NCBI GenBank assembly: GCA_002794735.1
Contig: NBAZ01000005.1
Location: 372,001-436,000 of the forward strand
Length of the DNA stretch: 64,000 nucleotides
Direction of reading: 5' to 3'
Origin: Pyrrhoderma lamaoense
Taxonomy: Eukaryota; Basidiomycota; Agaricomycetes; Hymenochaetales; Hymenochaetaceae
Shown here: in pieces, positions 49,492 to 61,300 of the stretch
How positions within the stretch are numbered: the stretch's first letter is position 1
How the letters are laid out: the number at the start of each line of letters is the position of its first letter
Position numbers and translations under genes: made by a program
Notes under the pieces: model-generated
Told to the model about the DNA's origin: nothing
Databases searched by the model: none
Seen by the model: the letters and a program-made list of their open reading frames with translations, nothing else

Positions 49492-51270
49492 GAGAAAGAG
49501 TGGATAATCATGATATATCTACAAATCAAACGTATTTTTAGTGATGATGTTGGTGGTCGATGATGAAAGGACTGATCATGATGCCCCAACGAGCGAGACG
49601 AAAGACGGAAATTGAAGACACCCGAGGTTAAAAGTCAGAGAACGCGCGTACACATCATGCACTGATACAGAATAAGGAAATGCGATTACTATATATGACA
49701 AGTACTACCATGTGCACACGTGCGTTTTGCCATTCACACTCTACCTTTGGCTTCAAGAACGAGTATGTGTACTCTCGCCATATGGGACCTAAGAACAAAC
49801 GAGCGAGCCCCGCGGGCTATACACATACACATACATACACCCGAGGCTCAAGCGCCGAGGAAAAGAATGTTTGAAACAAATAGATACGAGGGGTGGAACT
49901 ATAAAGTATAGAGTATCAAGTACATAAATTCAAATAATCGGGGGAGAAAAAACAAACATAGAAGCTACAAACCCCAAAGCGGTAAAAGCGGTAAAAGCGT
50001 AAAAGGTTAAAAGCATAAAAGTATTAAGGTATATGACCTTAGAAAATCTAAATCTCCAAAGTCAAATAACTATCGAATAACGGATAACGGATGCCGATCT
50101 AGTAACAAACTAAGGATTTAACAACAAGTATTATTAACAAGGAAAGTATGGAGGTACAAAAAAATCAAATAACAATCGATAAAGATAAAGATCCGGGAGA
50201 AAGAATCTCTCTCGCGATGTTTCTTTAATTTGATTCTGAGTCTATCTACTAATACCCTCCTTCCCAGAAAAGAGAAAAGGAAAAAAAAGAACCCGAAGGA
50301 AAAGAAAAAGTGTCTTTTACACCTTGTCGGACAACTATAAGATATAGAATAAGATATAAAATAACAGACGAGACGAAAGTTTAAGCCGGGGTTGAGCACT
50401 CTTGGGTGAGTCGAGTGACTTTTATGAAAAAGTATGACTGGCCGATAACAATATCAGCAACAACTACGACAAATGACGAAAATCGGCACTCCCATCCCCC
50501 TCTCCTTCCTCCCTTGAAGCTCGGGATTCAAAGGTAAAAGGTAAAGGCCAAAGTTCAAAGTCGAGAGTGAGGAGGTGAGGGGGGGAGCCCCCGCTCGGGT
50601 ACTCGGGCTCTCGGGGAGGAACCTTCTCTATTTTTTAAAAACTTTTTTCGACTTCTTGTATTTTGTATTTTGTATCTTGTATTTCGTATCTTGTATCTTG
50701 TATTGGCATTTGAATTTTTTTACGTTCGTGTTCTTTGCTTCTTCGTGTATCTTCCGACTTACGAACATAACATACGCTGACCAGACTAGGGTAAACAGTT
50801 ACAGTCAATACAGTCAGTAATACAAATCAGTTAGTATAGTATAGTAATAGTTAGCAACCAAGCAAGGTTGCACTACCACTACGATTATCATGTACGAAAG
50901 ACAAAAAAATAATTTACTCCCGGACCCCCGGGTTCTCGGAACCAAACGGCCTCGGAGTACGGCAGGTACGGCAGGAACGGGCTCGCGATCAATTCTTCTT
51001 TCTCCTCCGGCTTAGTCATACGATTTTCTTAAAGTGGATGGTATAGATACGAATAACTAAGATCACTTTGTAAGTCGAAGTCATTGGTTATTGGGCTGCG
51101 AAGTAACATGACTTGTAGGCAGACGGAGGAGGTGAGTATATCGTATATTAAGTGAAAGCTGGAGCAAGTTGAATAAATGTAAAAAAGACGGGCTACAGAA
51201 TAAAAGATAAAAGATGAAAGATGAAAGATCGTAATCCTAGAAAGAAAAGAAGAGTAAAGTGGAGGGTAAA

Positions 51271-51296
51271 TCATAATCATAATCATAATCATAATG
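51271..51296. repeat. (TCATAA)n microsatellite
   Basis: Four successive copies of a 6-base ATCATA/TCATAA unit. Confidence 0.85.
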
Positions 51297-51433
51297 ATCA
51301 TAACAAATTGTACAATTTGTTGTTCGTTTCGTTGCTGTGCCCCTCCACCCCTCCACCCCACCTTCCCCAAGCATCTCCGAATCCTTGTTGTCATCGTTCC
51401 GTTGTTCTTTTCTTTTACTGGTGTACGTACTGT

Positions 51434-51465
51434 CCTGAGTCCTGAGTCCTGAGTCCTGAGTCCTG
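51434..51465. repeat. (CCTGAGT)n tandem repeat
   Basis: Four exact copies of the 7-base unit CCTGAGT followed by a diverged fifth (CCTGTGT). Confidence 0.9.
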
Positions 51466-52967
51466 TGTCTTACGTCCTACGTTTTACGTTCTATCTTTTT
51501 ATACTTTGTACTTTATACTTTATAGATTTATACTCGTATGACAGCTTGTTTTATTAGTTTTTATCAACTTTGTTGATTTTGATAGGTGTTTAGGGAGTCG
51601 AATGGTGGTAACTGTATTTTACTACTACGATAATTCGTAGCTTCGTTGTTCTTGTGTCTTGTCGATCGTGTGAAGAAAGAAAAAGGGAAGTTCTCAAAAG
51701 GGTCTCAAAGGGAAGGGAAGGAAGGATCAGTGTCTGTGCATACGCGCGTGGGGGGGACCGTCCTCCGTTGTCCGAGTATATAATACTAATAATAATTATA
51801 ATTATTATGATGGTGATGATACCATCTCAGATGTGTATACGTATCACTTGTGACTGTATGTACGAGTTCCAAGGTTCTGAGTTTCAAGAAAAAGTTTGAG
51901 TGTGGGAAGAAACGCATGTGCGCATACAGTTTACAGTACTGAGATTGTTTACGACCCCCCTCCCCTCTATACATTTATAGATATTTAAAATAATACACGG
52001 GTGATGGGCTTCGTACGTGTGCGGCGCGCGTGTATGTGCTTTGTTTCTTTTTTCGGTAAGAAAGGAAGGAAGGAGGTTGAGTAAGAAGTGAAGGAAGAGA
52101 AGGAGGGGAAGGAAGGAGGGATCAATTGAATGAATAAGTGAATGGATGAACTCGCGGTTTCAGTTCACGGATTTCTTGGTGGGGTGGTGGTTTCGTGGCT
52201 CGGATTAGGGCCTCAAACGAAGCAACGGAAGAAGAAGACGAAGAAGAAGGGGGTAAGCGTGGTTGAGTGGGGAGGGGGAAGGAGGGATGTCCTGATTTGG
52301 AGAGATGAAACGAGCCGTGTCCGGGTATGAAGGGAAGAAGAGAGGGGGGCTAAAGGAAGTAGGAGAGTCCTTGGAGACGGGGAGGGCGGGGACTATGATG
52401 GACCGGGGGAGTGAGACCAGAGGGCTGGGGACTCCGGGACCAGAAGGGATAGACGGTCTAGGGAAGCAGAAGAAGGTAAGAGACCGGAGTGACGGGAAGG
52501 ACGGGTAAATGTTGGCATGAAATAATCGAGAGGGAGCAAGTGATAAAATGGATGTTGTGATGTTGTGATGTGGGCCGTCCATGTTGACGCCGGAGAGAGG
52601 ACTCGGGAGATGCCAGACAAAGTGTCAAAGGCTAAAAGACGAGAAGGAGGAGGAGAGGGCTTGTGGGTTGGAATCGGTGAGAGTGATGAATGATGCTTGC
52701 AATCAGGTAATCTCGATCTGAGCCAGACGTTGATCACCTGTCCCGATATGGCAAGCAGTAAGCTCCTCGGGATCCGCTCTCGGGTGATGACCGACTAAGA
52801 AGAGAGCGGCTTCTTCGAGCACGGACTAGCACAAGCTGCTGCAGGCCACAGTCAAGTTGCAGAGGATCGCACTCGGCGATGACTTCCGCTCTGTCTGCAC
52901 TGGCTCTGGCCCTCGCCCTCGCCCTCGCTCTGCCACAACGACGATGGGTCGAAGGACGGTCCGCAAT

Positions 52968-52975
52968 TATAAATA
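52968..52975 (+). promoter_or_regulatory. TATA-like box TATAAATA
   Basis: TATAAATA, 275 bases before the bZIP start codon. A second TATATATA at 53071-53078 is 172 bases before it. Either could position transcription of the bZIP gene. Confidence 0.45.
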
Positions 52976-53070
52976 ATAACCGCCCAGTGCCCTCTCTCCC
53001 CTCACTCCCCCCAGTGCCAGTGCCAGTCCCTGCTCACTTTCTCACCCTGCTCCCGTCCTCCTTCTCCCGT

Positions 53071-53078
53071 TATATATA
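53071..53078 (+). promoter_or_regulatory. TATA-like box TATATATA
   Basis: TATATATA in an otherwise C/T-rich context, 172 bases upstream of the bZIP ATG. It lies inside a 97-codon open frame (52879-53172), which argues that frame is not translated if this box is used. Confidence 0.4.
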
Positions 53079-53242
53079 CCACTGCCTCTACCACTGCTAT
53101 CCGTCCTGCTACCCCCTCTCCCCCAAAAGTAAAGCCAAGCATCCCGTCCTCGTGCTCGTTCTAAATACATAAGTCTCTCCTCCCCACCCTCCCGGCTATT
53201 TCTATCATTGCTATTCAATCCTATTCATCCACCGACTTCATC

Positions 53243-54688
53243 ATGTCCTCCAAGCGAGGAAGGAAGCGCAACGACAACCTGCCCCCGAACAGAGCACGCG
53301 ACGTTCAGCGCGCTTTCCGTGCCCGTAGAGCTGCTCACCTTCTCGTAAGTTGTCCCCCCCTCCTCCCCCCACATACACACACACTCTATCTTTTCCCTTT
53401 CATCGGCTATATACTCCTGCTGCTTAGCCTCGACGTCCCGGGTACTATACCAGATTCCCGCCCATCTGTCCCTTCTCAATCATGTTAATAAGTAACTTGA
53501 GCTAATGCATACTACCTCATACCCTCTCCTCTACCCTCTATACATACAGGCACTTGAAAGTCGCGTCGAGGAGCTCGAAGACGAAAACCTTCGTCTTCGA
53601 CAAGCTCTCAACCTCCCTCCCCCAACTAGGATAGAACTCGGTCGAGGTCCAACAGGCAAGGACAAACCTAAACGCTCTTCCAGTTCCGGCGGTCTTCACC
53701 ACTCCTCTACCTCTTCCTCCTCCACCGTCATGCCTCCACTAATGGGTATGGGCTCTGGAGCTGGAGGGCTTCATGACGGCTTCCTGTCGTCACATCTGGA
53801 AGGTTCAGGCTCCCCGTCCCCTCCTCAGACGAACGTCTCTGCCTCGCCTCCCAACTCCGTCATTGGCGGAGGTGGTCCGGGAGGTGACGGCCTGGATATG
53901 GATATGGAAATTGAGGATATGAGAACTGGTGGCAGTGGTGGTGGCCATGGTGGTGCAGGGGGAAGTGGTACAGGAGGTGCCGCCAGTGGGGGTTCCTCTT
54001 CCTCTATCTGGGGAGACTTCTCTCATCACCATCCTCATCCACAACCCACTCACCCTGCTCACCTGTCGAGTGCCTATGGCTCTTCTGCTGACTCGTATAG
54101 GTTTGATGGGGCTTCAAGTGCTGCAGCCTCAGTGGGTGGCAGTGGAAATTCGAGGCAGAGGACTGTGACGGGTATGACGACGGGGAGTGCCGTTGGGGGT
54201 GTTAGCGCTGCTACTCTCTACTCCTCCACCACGAATCCGTATGCTTCTTCTTCTGCTGCTAATGCTACCACTAGTTCTTCGGCGTCTTCGAGGGATCCTT
54301 CAGGCCTGTCTTCTTCAACCTCTTCACTACCTTCTGCTTCCTCGTCTTCTACCTATTATCAGACCGATCTGAGAGGGTCTATGTTATCTACTCATCATCA
54401 TCCTCCACCCCCACCACACCAACAAGCACATCATCCTTCGCACCATACCTCACACCACCCTTCACATCAGCAACAGCAACAACAACAACAACATTCACCG
54501 CATATGCAAGCCCGCAGATTGAAACTTCGAACTCTAACTCATCTTCGAACACCAATCCCGGTCATAGTCACGGGCAACATGGTGGGCATGGTGGTCACAA
54601 TGGACATGGTGGACATGGAGGACATGCGACGAGCAGTAGCGGTCCTCGTGGTGGTCCTTATTTGGTGTCTGGATTGTATTCGTATTAA
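53243..54688 (+). CDS. bZIP transcription factor
   Basis: Nuclear DNA-binding regulator. Exons 53243-53344 and 53550-54688 give 413 residues after one repair. The N-terminus is SSKRGRKRNDNLPPNRARDV, then QRAFRARRAAHL (AP-1/Yap-like basic region), immediately followed across the intron by the leucine zipper ALESRVEELEDENLRLRQAL. Relative to Yap-type NRAAQRAFR the invariant Asn is two residues further from QRAFR. The rest is long, disordered, Ser/Gly/His rich with His-Pro and poly-Gln runs. The frame breaks near 54500; adding one base gives a Gly/His-rich end GQHGGHGGHNGHGGHGGH and a stop at 54688 in place of a hydrophobic tail. Base and codon use is more GC rich than in other genes of the window. 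The large flanking gaps suggest an extensively regulated gene, an inference. Confidence 0.88.
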
Positions 54689-57600
54689 TATAATCTGTCT
54701 CTGTCTCTCCCTCTGTCTCTCCTCCCTTTCTCTGTTCCTCATCCTCATCCCCTCTTATTGTTTGTTTGTTAACTTTTGCAATTGATATTCATCGTTTCAC
54801 TGCCCTCATCTACTTGTGTTAATTGTCCCTCCTATAAACACCTCCAGGGTCGTGTTGGCTGTGCTTTTGTGCTTTTTACCCCCCTTGTTACCCCGCGCCC
54901 CTTCTACGATTACTTTACAAACTATCACTATTGCTACTACTACTACTTTCTTCTTCAAACCCTCGCTCAAATCAGCTATCAAGAAGAGTTGAGTTGAGAT
55001 GATCACTCTTGTATCTGTGATTTACTTTTCTCTCTCTTTTTTCCCCCTTTAAATGGTTCGTTTACTCTCTATCCTTTCGTCTCTCTTACTTTCTCGTTCA
55101 CCCCCTCACTCATAATGCTTATTGTGACTTCCCCTCCTTCCCTTCTCTGACTCGACGCGCGATACCCTCCTCACCATCATACACACACTCACACACATAC
55201 ACGATCCTACTTTGTTCTCATCACTTCTCATCACATCACGCTTAAACCGCTCTTTTAAACAACCTCTTCTTTCCTTTCCTTTCCACTCGTACGCATCTCT
55301 CGAATCTCATACGTTGTGTTCATCAGCATGAACGACTGATGCCTGATACCTGATGCCTGATGCGCCTCTTCACGTCGAGCGTCGAACGTCTCACACACGC
55401 CCCTCGTATTTTTTTCCAGTTCTTTTGTTATACCCACCACTCACCACTCACCACTCTCTGTCTATGAAGGACGAGCGATGAACCATGGACGATGAACGGT
55501 CAGGCTCATTACGAGACTTTTATTGCTAACGGAAGGAGAAGGAGATTGAGAGATTGAGGTACGACTTAGGACGAAGGGGGACGAAAAGAAAGAAGGACGA
55601 AGAGGGAAGGGGGGTTTTTGGGATGAGTATGAGAGCTGGGACGAGTGTGTTGATGAGATTGTGAACGCAGGGAAAAGGACGAGAGGGACGGGGAAGGCGT
55701 TGAAGTGTATTGGGAAGGGGATGACGAGAGAGGGGCGTTTGGGCGTGTTTAGCGTACGCGGTATACGGTGCTCGGTGCTCGGTGCTCGGTACGACTCCTC
55801 CCCCCCCCCCTCCACCTCAGTTAGTACTGTGAGGGAAGTGAGGAAAGTGCAAAGTAGGAATCTGGGGACTTGGGATACTTAGGGATACTAGGGAGATGAT
55901 AGGAACTGAGGAACTTAGGGAGCTTGAGGGATTTGGGGTTCACGTGTCTGATGGCACATATGGGATTGAGAGGGGGGGGGTATGTGATAGTACTTCTACT
56001 ACCGGTACTACGAATTACGAATAATATTACTGGTATTGGTGTTGGTACTGGCATGAAGACAAAGATAGGAAAAAGGACGGAGGGACATGGGTTGGTGTTA
56101 TGGACCGGGGGTTTGGTTAAGGACGAGGGAGTGTGTAGACTGAGAGAGAGAATTGGGTCTCTTAACGTGGCGAGGGAAAAAGAGAGATAGGATGCGTGTA
56201 TGTGTATGTGTAGCATTTGAAGAGGAGAGGAGAGGAGAGGGGAGGAGTCCTACCTATACACAGAGAACGAAGAAGATGAAGGTGAAAGGAAGGAAGGAAA
56301 GGAGGGGGGAATGATAAACGATGAGTGATGAGTGATGAATGGACTTTGGGGGTTAACTAGGGATTTACTATTGGGATAGACGGTATATCGGTTTAAGGAG
56401 GGTGGGGGGGAGGTGGTTACCTGAGACCTCAAGACCTAGTGACGAGGGAGAACGAGGATCGAGGAATCGAGGTTGGAAAGGGAGAGAGAGAAGGTCTGGT
56501 TCTTCGTCTAGCTTTTTTAATTCTCCCCACCTTCTTTTACGCCCGCGCGCTCCCTAGGGGACCCTACCATTACAACCCCTTAGGCTTTTATTTGCTACAC
56601 TGCTACTCGATACTCGATACTCGATACTCTAAAAATAAATATATAATTATCCCTTCTCCCACCCCCCTTCCCCTCCCCCCACTCTTGTATTTCTCTCTCT
56701 CTTTTGAGTAGAGAGGCATAGAAGGAGAAGGGAAACGGATATGTGTTCTCTCTCTCTCAGTCTCAGTCTCAGTCCCAGTCCTAGTCTCTCCCGTCTCGTT
56801 CTCGCCCCGCACTGTTTCCGCTCCCCTCTAAGGGTTTCGATCCTCCCTTCCCTCCTCCCCTCTTCTTTTTAGATTTTATTTGTTGGGCAAAAGTTGGTTC
56901 GAGAGAGAGAGAGAGAGTTTATCCAACTCGGTCGTTCGACTTTGGGTTGAGTTGAGTTGGGTTGAGATGTGTTTGAGGTGGTGAGGGGGGGGGGGGAGTT
57001 CTAATTCAGTTTAGTTCGGTTAGTCTTTTACTTTTTTAACTTTTTCTTTTCGTTTCTCTCTCCCTTTCCTTTCTGTGTTATTGTTATCATTATTATCTTG
57101 TTTCTCTCTCTCTGCCTGTCTCTGCCTGTCTCTCCCCTCACCTGCATACGCATACTTCTTACCCTCTCCTCTCCTCTCTTTCTGTCTCTTTCTTACTACT
57201 CTCATCAACTTTTTCATCCCCGTTTCTTTCATGTTTATATAACTTTTTCTTTCTCTGGTCTTATGAATCTTTTGTGTTGTGTGTTGTGTGTTATGTGTTA
57301 TGTGTTATGTGTTGTTTATTAATTACAACTTGTTCTTTTTTCTTACTCTCTAAAATCCAATTCTTTTCAATATATATATATAGAAGAAGAAAGTAAGTAA
57401 GTAAGAAAGCAAGAAGGAAAAGAGGGAGAGGAGGGAGAGATTTCGATATTCGACGTATCTTGGCAAAAAACATTTTGAGAGGTCATTCTTGGGCTGATGG
57501 ACAATGAAGGAGAGAGAGAGAGAGAGAGAGACGAAGGAAGAAACTGTGAAGTGAAACCAAGAAAACCGTGAAGACGGTCGACGTTGAGACGTTGAGACGT

Positions 57601-57700
57601 TCAAGAGAAACGGAAGCGAGTAAAAAAAAAAGGGAAATTGGGAGATATTAATATTAATATTTTTATTGATATTGTTATTTGAGAGGGGGAAAAGAAAATA
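54689..57700. other. Low-complexity intergenic DNA with purine and pyrimidine tracts
   Basis: Non-coding by inspection. 54,690-55,450 is pyrimidine rich on the plus strand, 55,450-56,480 is strongly purine rich, 56,500-57,330 is pyrimidine rich again, and 57,380-57,700 is purine rich. Minor tandem units occur (CGGTGCT near 55,770; TACTCGA near 56,605; TATGTGT near 57,285). No gene seen. Confidence 0.5.
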
Positions 57701-58128
57701 GGAATCGGGAAATTAGGCAAAAAAAAAAAGAAGAAATCGGGATGATCGACGGACCGCGTTGTTCCTTTATACCGTGTAAATATTAAATAATATGGCATAT
57801 ATAGCGTACCCCTCCCCCCTTCTTCCCCTTGCTGAGAGCGCGCAGGGGACCGAGATTAGCGAGACCTAAAAAATCAAACAGAAAGAGAGAGAGAGAGAGA
57901 CTTAGTGAGAGAGAGGAGGAATCGGAAATTAGGCAAAAAAAAAAGAAGAAATCGGATGATCGACGGACCGCGTTGTTCCTTTATACCGTGTAAATATTAA
58001 AATAATATGGCATATATAGCGTACCCTCCCCCTTCTTCCCTTGCTGAGAGCGCGCAGGGACCGAGATTAGCGAGACCTAAAAAATCAAACAGAAAGAGAG
58101 AGAGAGAGAGACTTAGTGAGAGAGAGGA
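57701..58128. repeat. Tandem duplication, 217- and 211-base copies
   Basis: Copy A 57701-57917 and copy B 57918-58128 are aligned end to end. They differ at eight places and every one is a homopolymer length: GGG/GG, A11/A10, GGG/GG, AAA/AAAA, CCCC/CCC, C6/C5, CCCC/CCC and GGGG/GGG (copy A first). There is no substitution. The unit contains a GA microsatellite near its end. This is either a very young duplication read with homopolymer errors or, more likely, an unmerged overlap between two assembly pieces. Confidence 0.92.
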
Positions 58129-58346
58129 GGAAGTGTTTCCTTCCTTCTTGGAGTTCTTCTTTTAATCTTTGTGTCCCCTTACGATTGTTCCTACTGGGAT
58201 TAATAACACCCTCGTTGCTTATTCAACTTGTATACCTTAAATCATTTTTATTTGCTTCCGCTCTCTCGTATCCAATATCCGATGAAATAAGGTTTTTTTT
58301 TGAAACCCGTTCCTTTAATTAATTTGTCCAACTTTACTTCACTATG

Positions 58347-58382
58347 CTTTACTTTACTTTACTTTACTTTACTTTACTTTAA
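58347..58382. repeat. (ACTTT)n microsatellite
   Basis: Seven near-perfect copies of the pentamer ACTTT. Confidence 0.9.
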
Positions 58383-61300
58383 CTTTTGATTCCTTTGATT
58401 CTTGGTTCTTGACTCCGCCTTCTCATCGTATATCGTGTGTCGGGGTTTAAAGAGAAGAAGAGAAAGAGAAATTGGGTTTCGAATCTGCTGGGCGATGTCT
58501 CCGAAGTACAGCTACTCTTGCTCTTACTGTTACTACTATTACTCTTCAAAGGCCAAGTCAAAACCATCTCTAAATGGTTAAATGGACTCAAAGTCTAGCG
58601 TCTAGCTTGCTATCGCTCAAGAAACTCGCATGTATATATCAATATGATTAAGCGATAAGAAACAAATTATCCGTGACACTTCTTCCCTGATCTACACATA
58701 ATCCCTCCCCCCCGCAGTCAACTTATATCTCTAATAAAGAGCTTCCGTAGCTCAAAACTGGAAATACTGTCATCGCGGCTCACATTCCAGTATCAGTTTT
58801 TTTTCTTGTTCCTTTTTACCTCCTTTTCAACCTCCCCCGCCCCTCCGGGGGAGAAAAAAAAACTAAAGAAGATCCGTGTCAAGCCCGAACTGAGTTCCCC
58901 TTCCCTCAACGCACCTTTCTCTCCTTAAGCACACACACTCTTTCTTGTTGGACTCGGAGTTCGGAGCTCGGGGGCTCGGTGACCTAATTTTCCAGCTTCC
59001 TCAGACTCGGCCATCAACTATGCCCCCCTCTCGCGTATCGGTTGGTTGCTTTGGGCTGTGCTGGCCGTGCGTCCCAGATGGGTCTTGATTTTCTTACAAC
59101 CTGTGATTTGTCTTCTGCGCTTGTCGTCCTGCGCCCTGTGCTTGTGTCTCGCTGTGTCTCGAGTCTCTATCTATCATTGGGGGCGTTCCCGCGACCCTTA
59201 GCCCCCTCCCTGCCCCTTTGTCTTGTGTTGTGTTATACACCGTGATGTTCAGTGGGAAACAACAGGAGGTGTGGTGGTAAGGGTGGGTGGTGTTTCCAGT
59301 GACTGTTTCATCTCTTATTGCTCGGTCTCTTCCGGACATCTTTCTCCGCCACCTTCAAGATTGGATTGATTTTAGTCAATCAACCTTTGGACTATTGTTA
59401 TCCTGTTGTTAAAACCTGTTTGGCCCGCCCGCCCCCTTTTTTCTTTCTTTCTCTCTCTTTCTGTGTGGGTCAAGCCCCGCCGGGTTTAACATGTCTTGTC
59501 AGTTCTACCTCGCCTGCCCACTCGTCTTTATTCGGCTTGGGTCATTTGTTCAATCGTTACTTGTTCAAATCCTTTCAATCCGCCATCTATTCATTCGGCA
59601 TTTGGTCATTCTGGGTTAATCAGTCGTTGCTCATGTTTTGTTATTTTATTCTGTTGTATTCCTTCTCGTTTCAGGAGCTTTCAGGACTTTGACAAACTCA
59701 AATTCAGATCAACAATAGATTTCGAACCTCCCCTCAAACCAGAATTATATTTTTTCCCACACTCATCTCTTTGTGGCTTTGCTCCCCTCGATCCCTTTTA
59801 CCCCTTTCTTCCTTTTATTTCTAAGCTCCTCCTGTTTTTAGGTCATCACTACTATTTCCACGCCTCGGATTCTCCTGGTTTGTATCGATACGGATACGGA
59901 CTATTTTTAAAGAAAATTCTAAAGCTGGTGTTTCACATCTTTTTTTTTCACCTTTTGATTCCGTAATCAAGGGTGAGCGCCCTCCCCCTCCCGCTAAGCT
60001 TAATTTCTCATTCTAGTCCTTCTCTGGGGGGCTTCTTTCCGTAAAGTGGGTTACTAGGGAGGAGGTACTAATAGACGCTTAGATGTCCTTAGACGTACGT
60101 ATGTTGGCGCGCAGGGGGGGGGGGCAGCAGCTGGAATTTTTCTATATTTTTTTTTTCTCAATTAAAATCAAAACTTTATTTACGTGCATATCGAGTTTCA
60201 TGAATTACCGAAATACCGGGAGAGGCTAAAGTGATAACTTGGGTTACAAGACAACTGCAGGATAACACTGACGACAAATAGGATGATTGGGATAAGCAAC
60301 CGAGACTTGAGAGGCGCTGTTAAACGGCGTCATTTTTGGGAACAAGGAGGAACGGATATTTATTGAAAAGAGATCAATCTCTCTGGGTTGATGAAGAGAA
60401 TTGCTTCTTTCTGTTTCTCGTTTGGGGGAGTGAAGAAAGAGGGGAGGAGATACACATATGTGTATTGCCTTCTTTGAACTTGACTTTGACTTTGAGAAAC
60501 CCCGGAGGGGTTGGGGGGAGAAATCATGCTCCTTCTTAATCCTATTGAGATTAAACAACTGAACACCAAGTTCCGCGTAACATTTTTTTTTTCTCTCTCC
60601 CTTTCCGCAAGTAGGGTATGGTGCGTACGTATATGCACGGCACGGCACTTACAACACATAACACATACTCACACGCGCTCCGTGCCACGGAGGGAGGGAT
60701 GAACCTATCAATTTTTTTTCTCTCTCTCTTCTTTCCCCGAAGATATGGGATGATGAGATAATCCGATCCTCATAAAGTAGCTTAGCATCTTAGCATACGT
60801 CGGTGGAGAGGCCCCCTTCCTCTCTAGATCTTTCTCTCCCTTTTACCTACTTTGGCGAGGTTAGGCGGATTGGTGAGATGATCTGGGAGTGTGGGGGAGT
60901 GATGGCTGTATGCGGTATACTGTATACCGAAAATAGTATGCTGCATGCTTGTATGCTACCCGCGACGGAGGTTGGATGTGTAAGCTTTAAGGGCCATTAT
61001 TTCCCTGGTCATACGGCTTTCATCCTCACATATACATGTGCTGGATTATCCTACTTTAGAGCGTCTATCACAACTCGTCCTCGAGGGTACCATGAGGAAT
61101 GAGTAGATGAGGATCAAGAAGTTACTCAACTTCCTCTATCTTCTCGTTTGCTCTGTATTCTTCTCTTTTTATTCGCGCATGGATCGTATATATGCATCAT
61201 TGCATCACTTGGTTATCTCTCTGACATCGAGGCATCTGGAAATCTAAGAATCTAAGAATCTAGTACCTGCATCTATCTATGCATCTATCATTGGCATCTT

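Larger units (their letters stand above)
41744..53242. other. 11.5-kb gene-poor, low-complexity region upstream of the bZIP gene
   Basis: No coding exon with a recognisable domain or consistent splicing was found on either strand. The DNA is rich in short tandem repeats, homopolymers and strand-asymmetric tracts. Open frames (for example 42979-43482, 51029-51394 minus, 52205-52582 minus) are low complexity. Segment 45,540-46,360 has a different, more balanced texture and could be an eroded transposon, but I see no open reading frame or terminal repeat to support that. The last kilobase holds TATA-like boxes for the bZIP gene. Confidence 0.45.

Noticed and set aside
52205..52737. Minus-strand open frames upstream of the bZIP gene
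   Set aside because: Ser/Pro/Leu-rich readings of purine-rich plus-strand DNA with no family or splicing support.
52879..53172. 97-codon frame with an Ala-Leu repeat start resembling a signal peptide
   Set aside because: The Ala-Leu run comes from a CCTCGC hexamer repeat, and a TATA-like box lies inside the frame.
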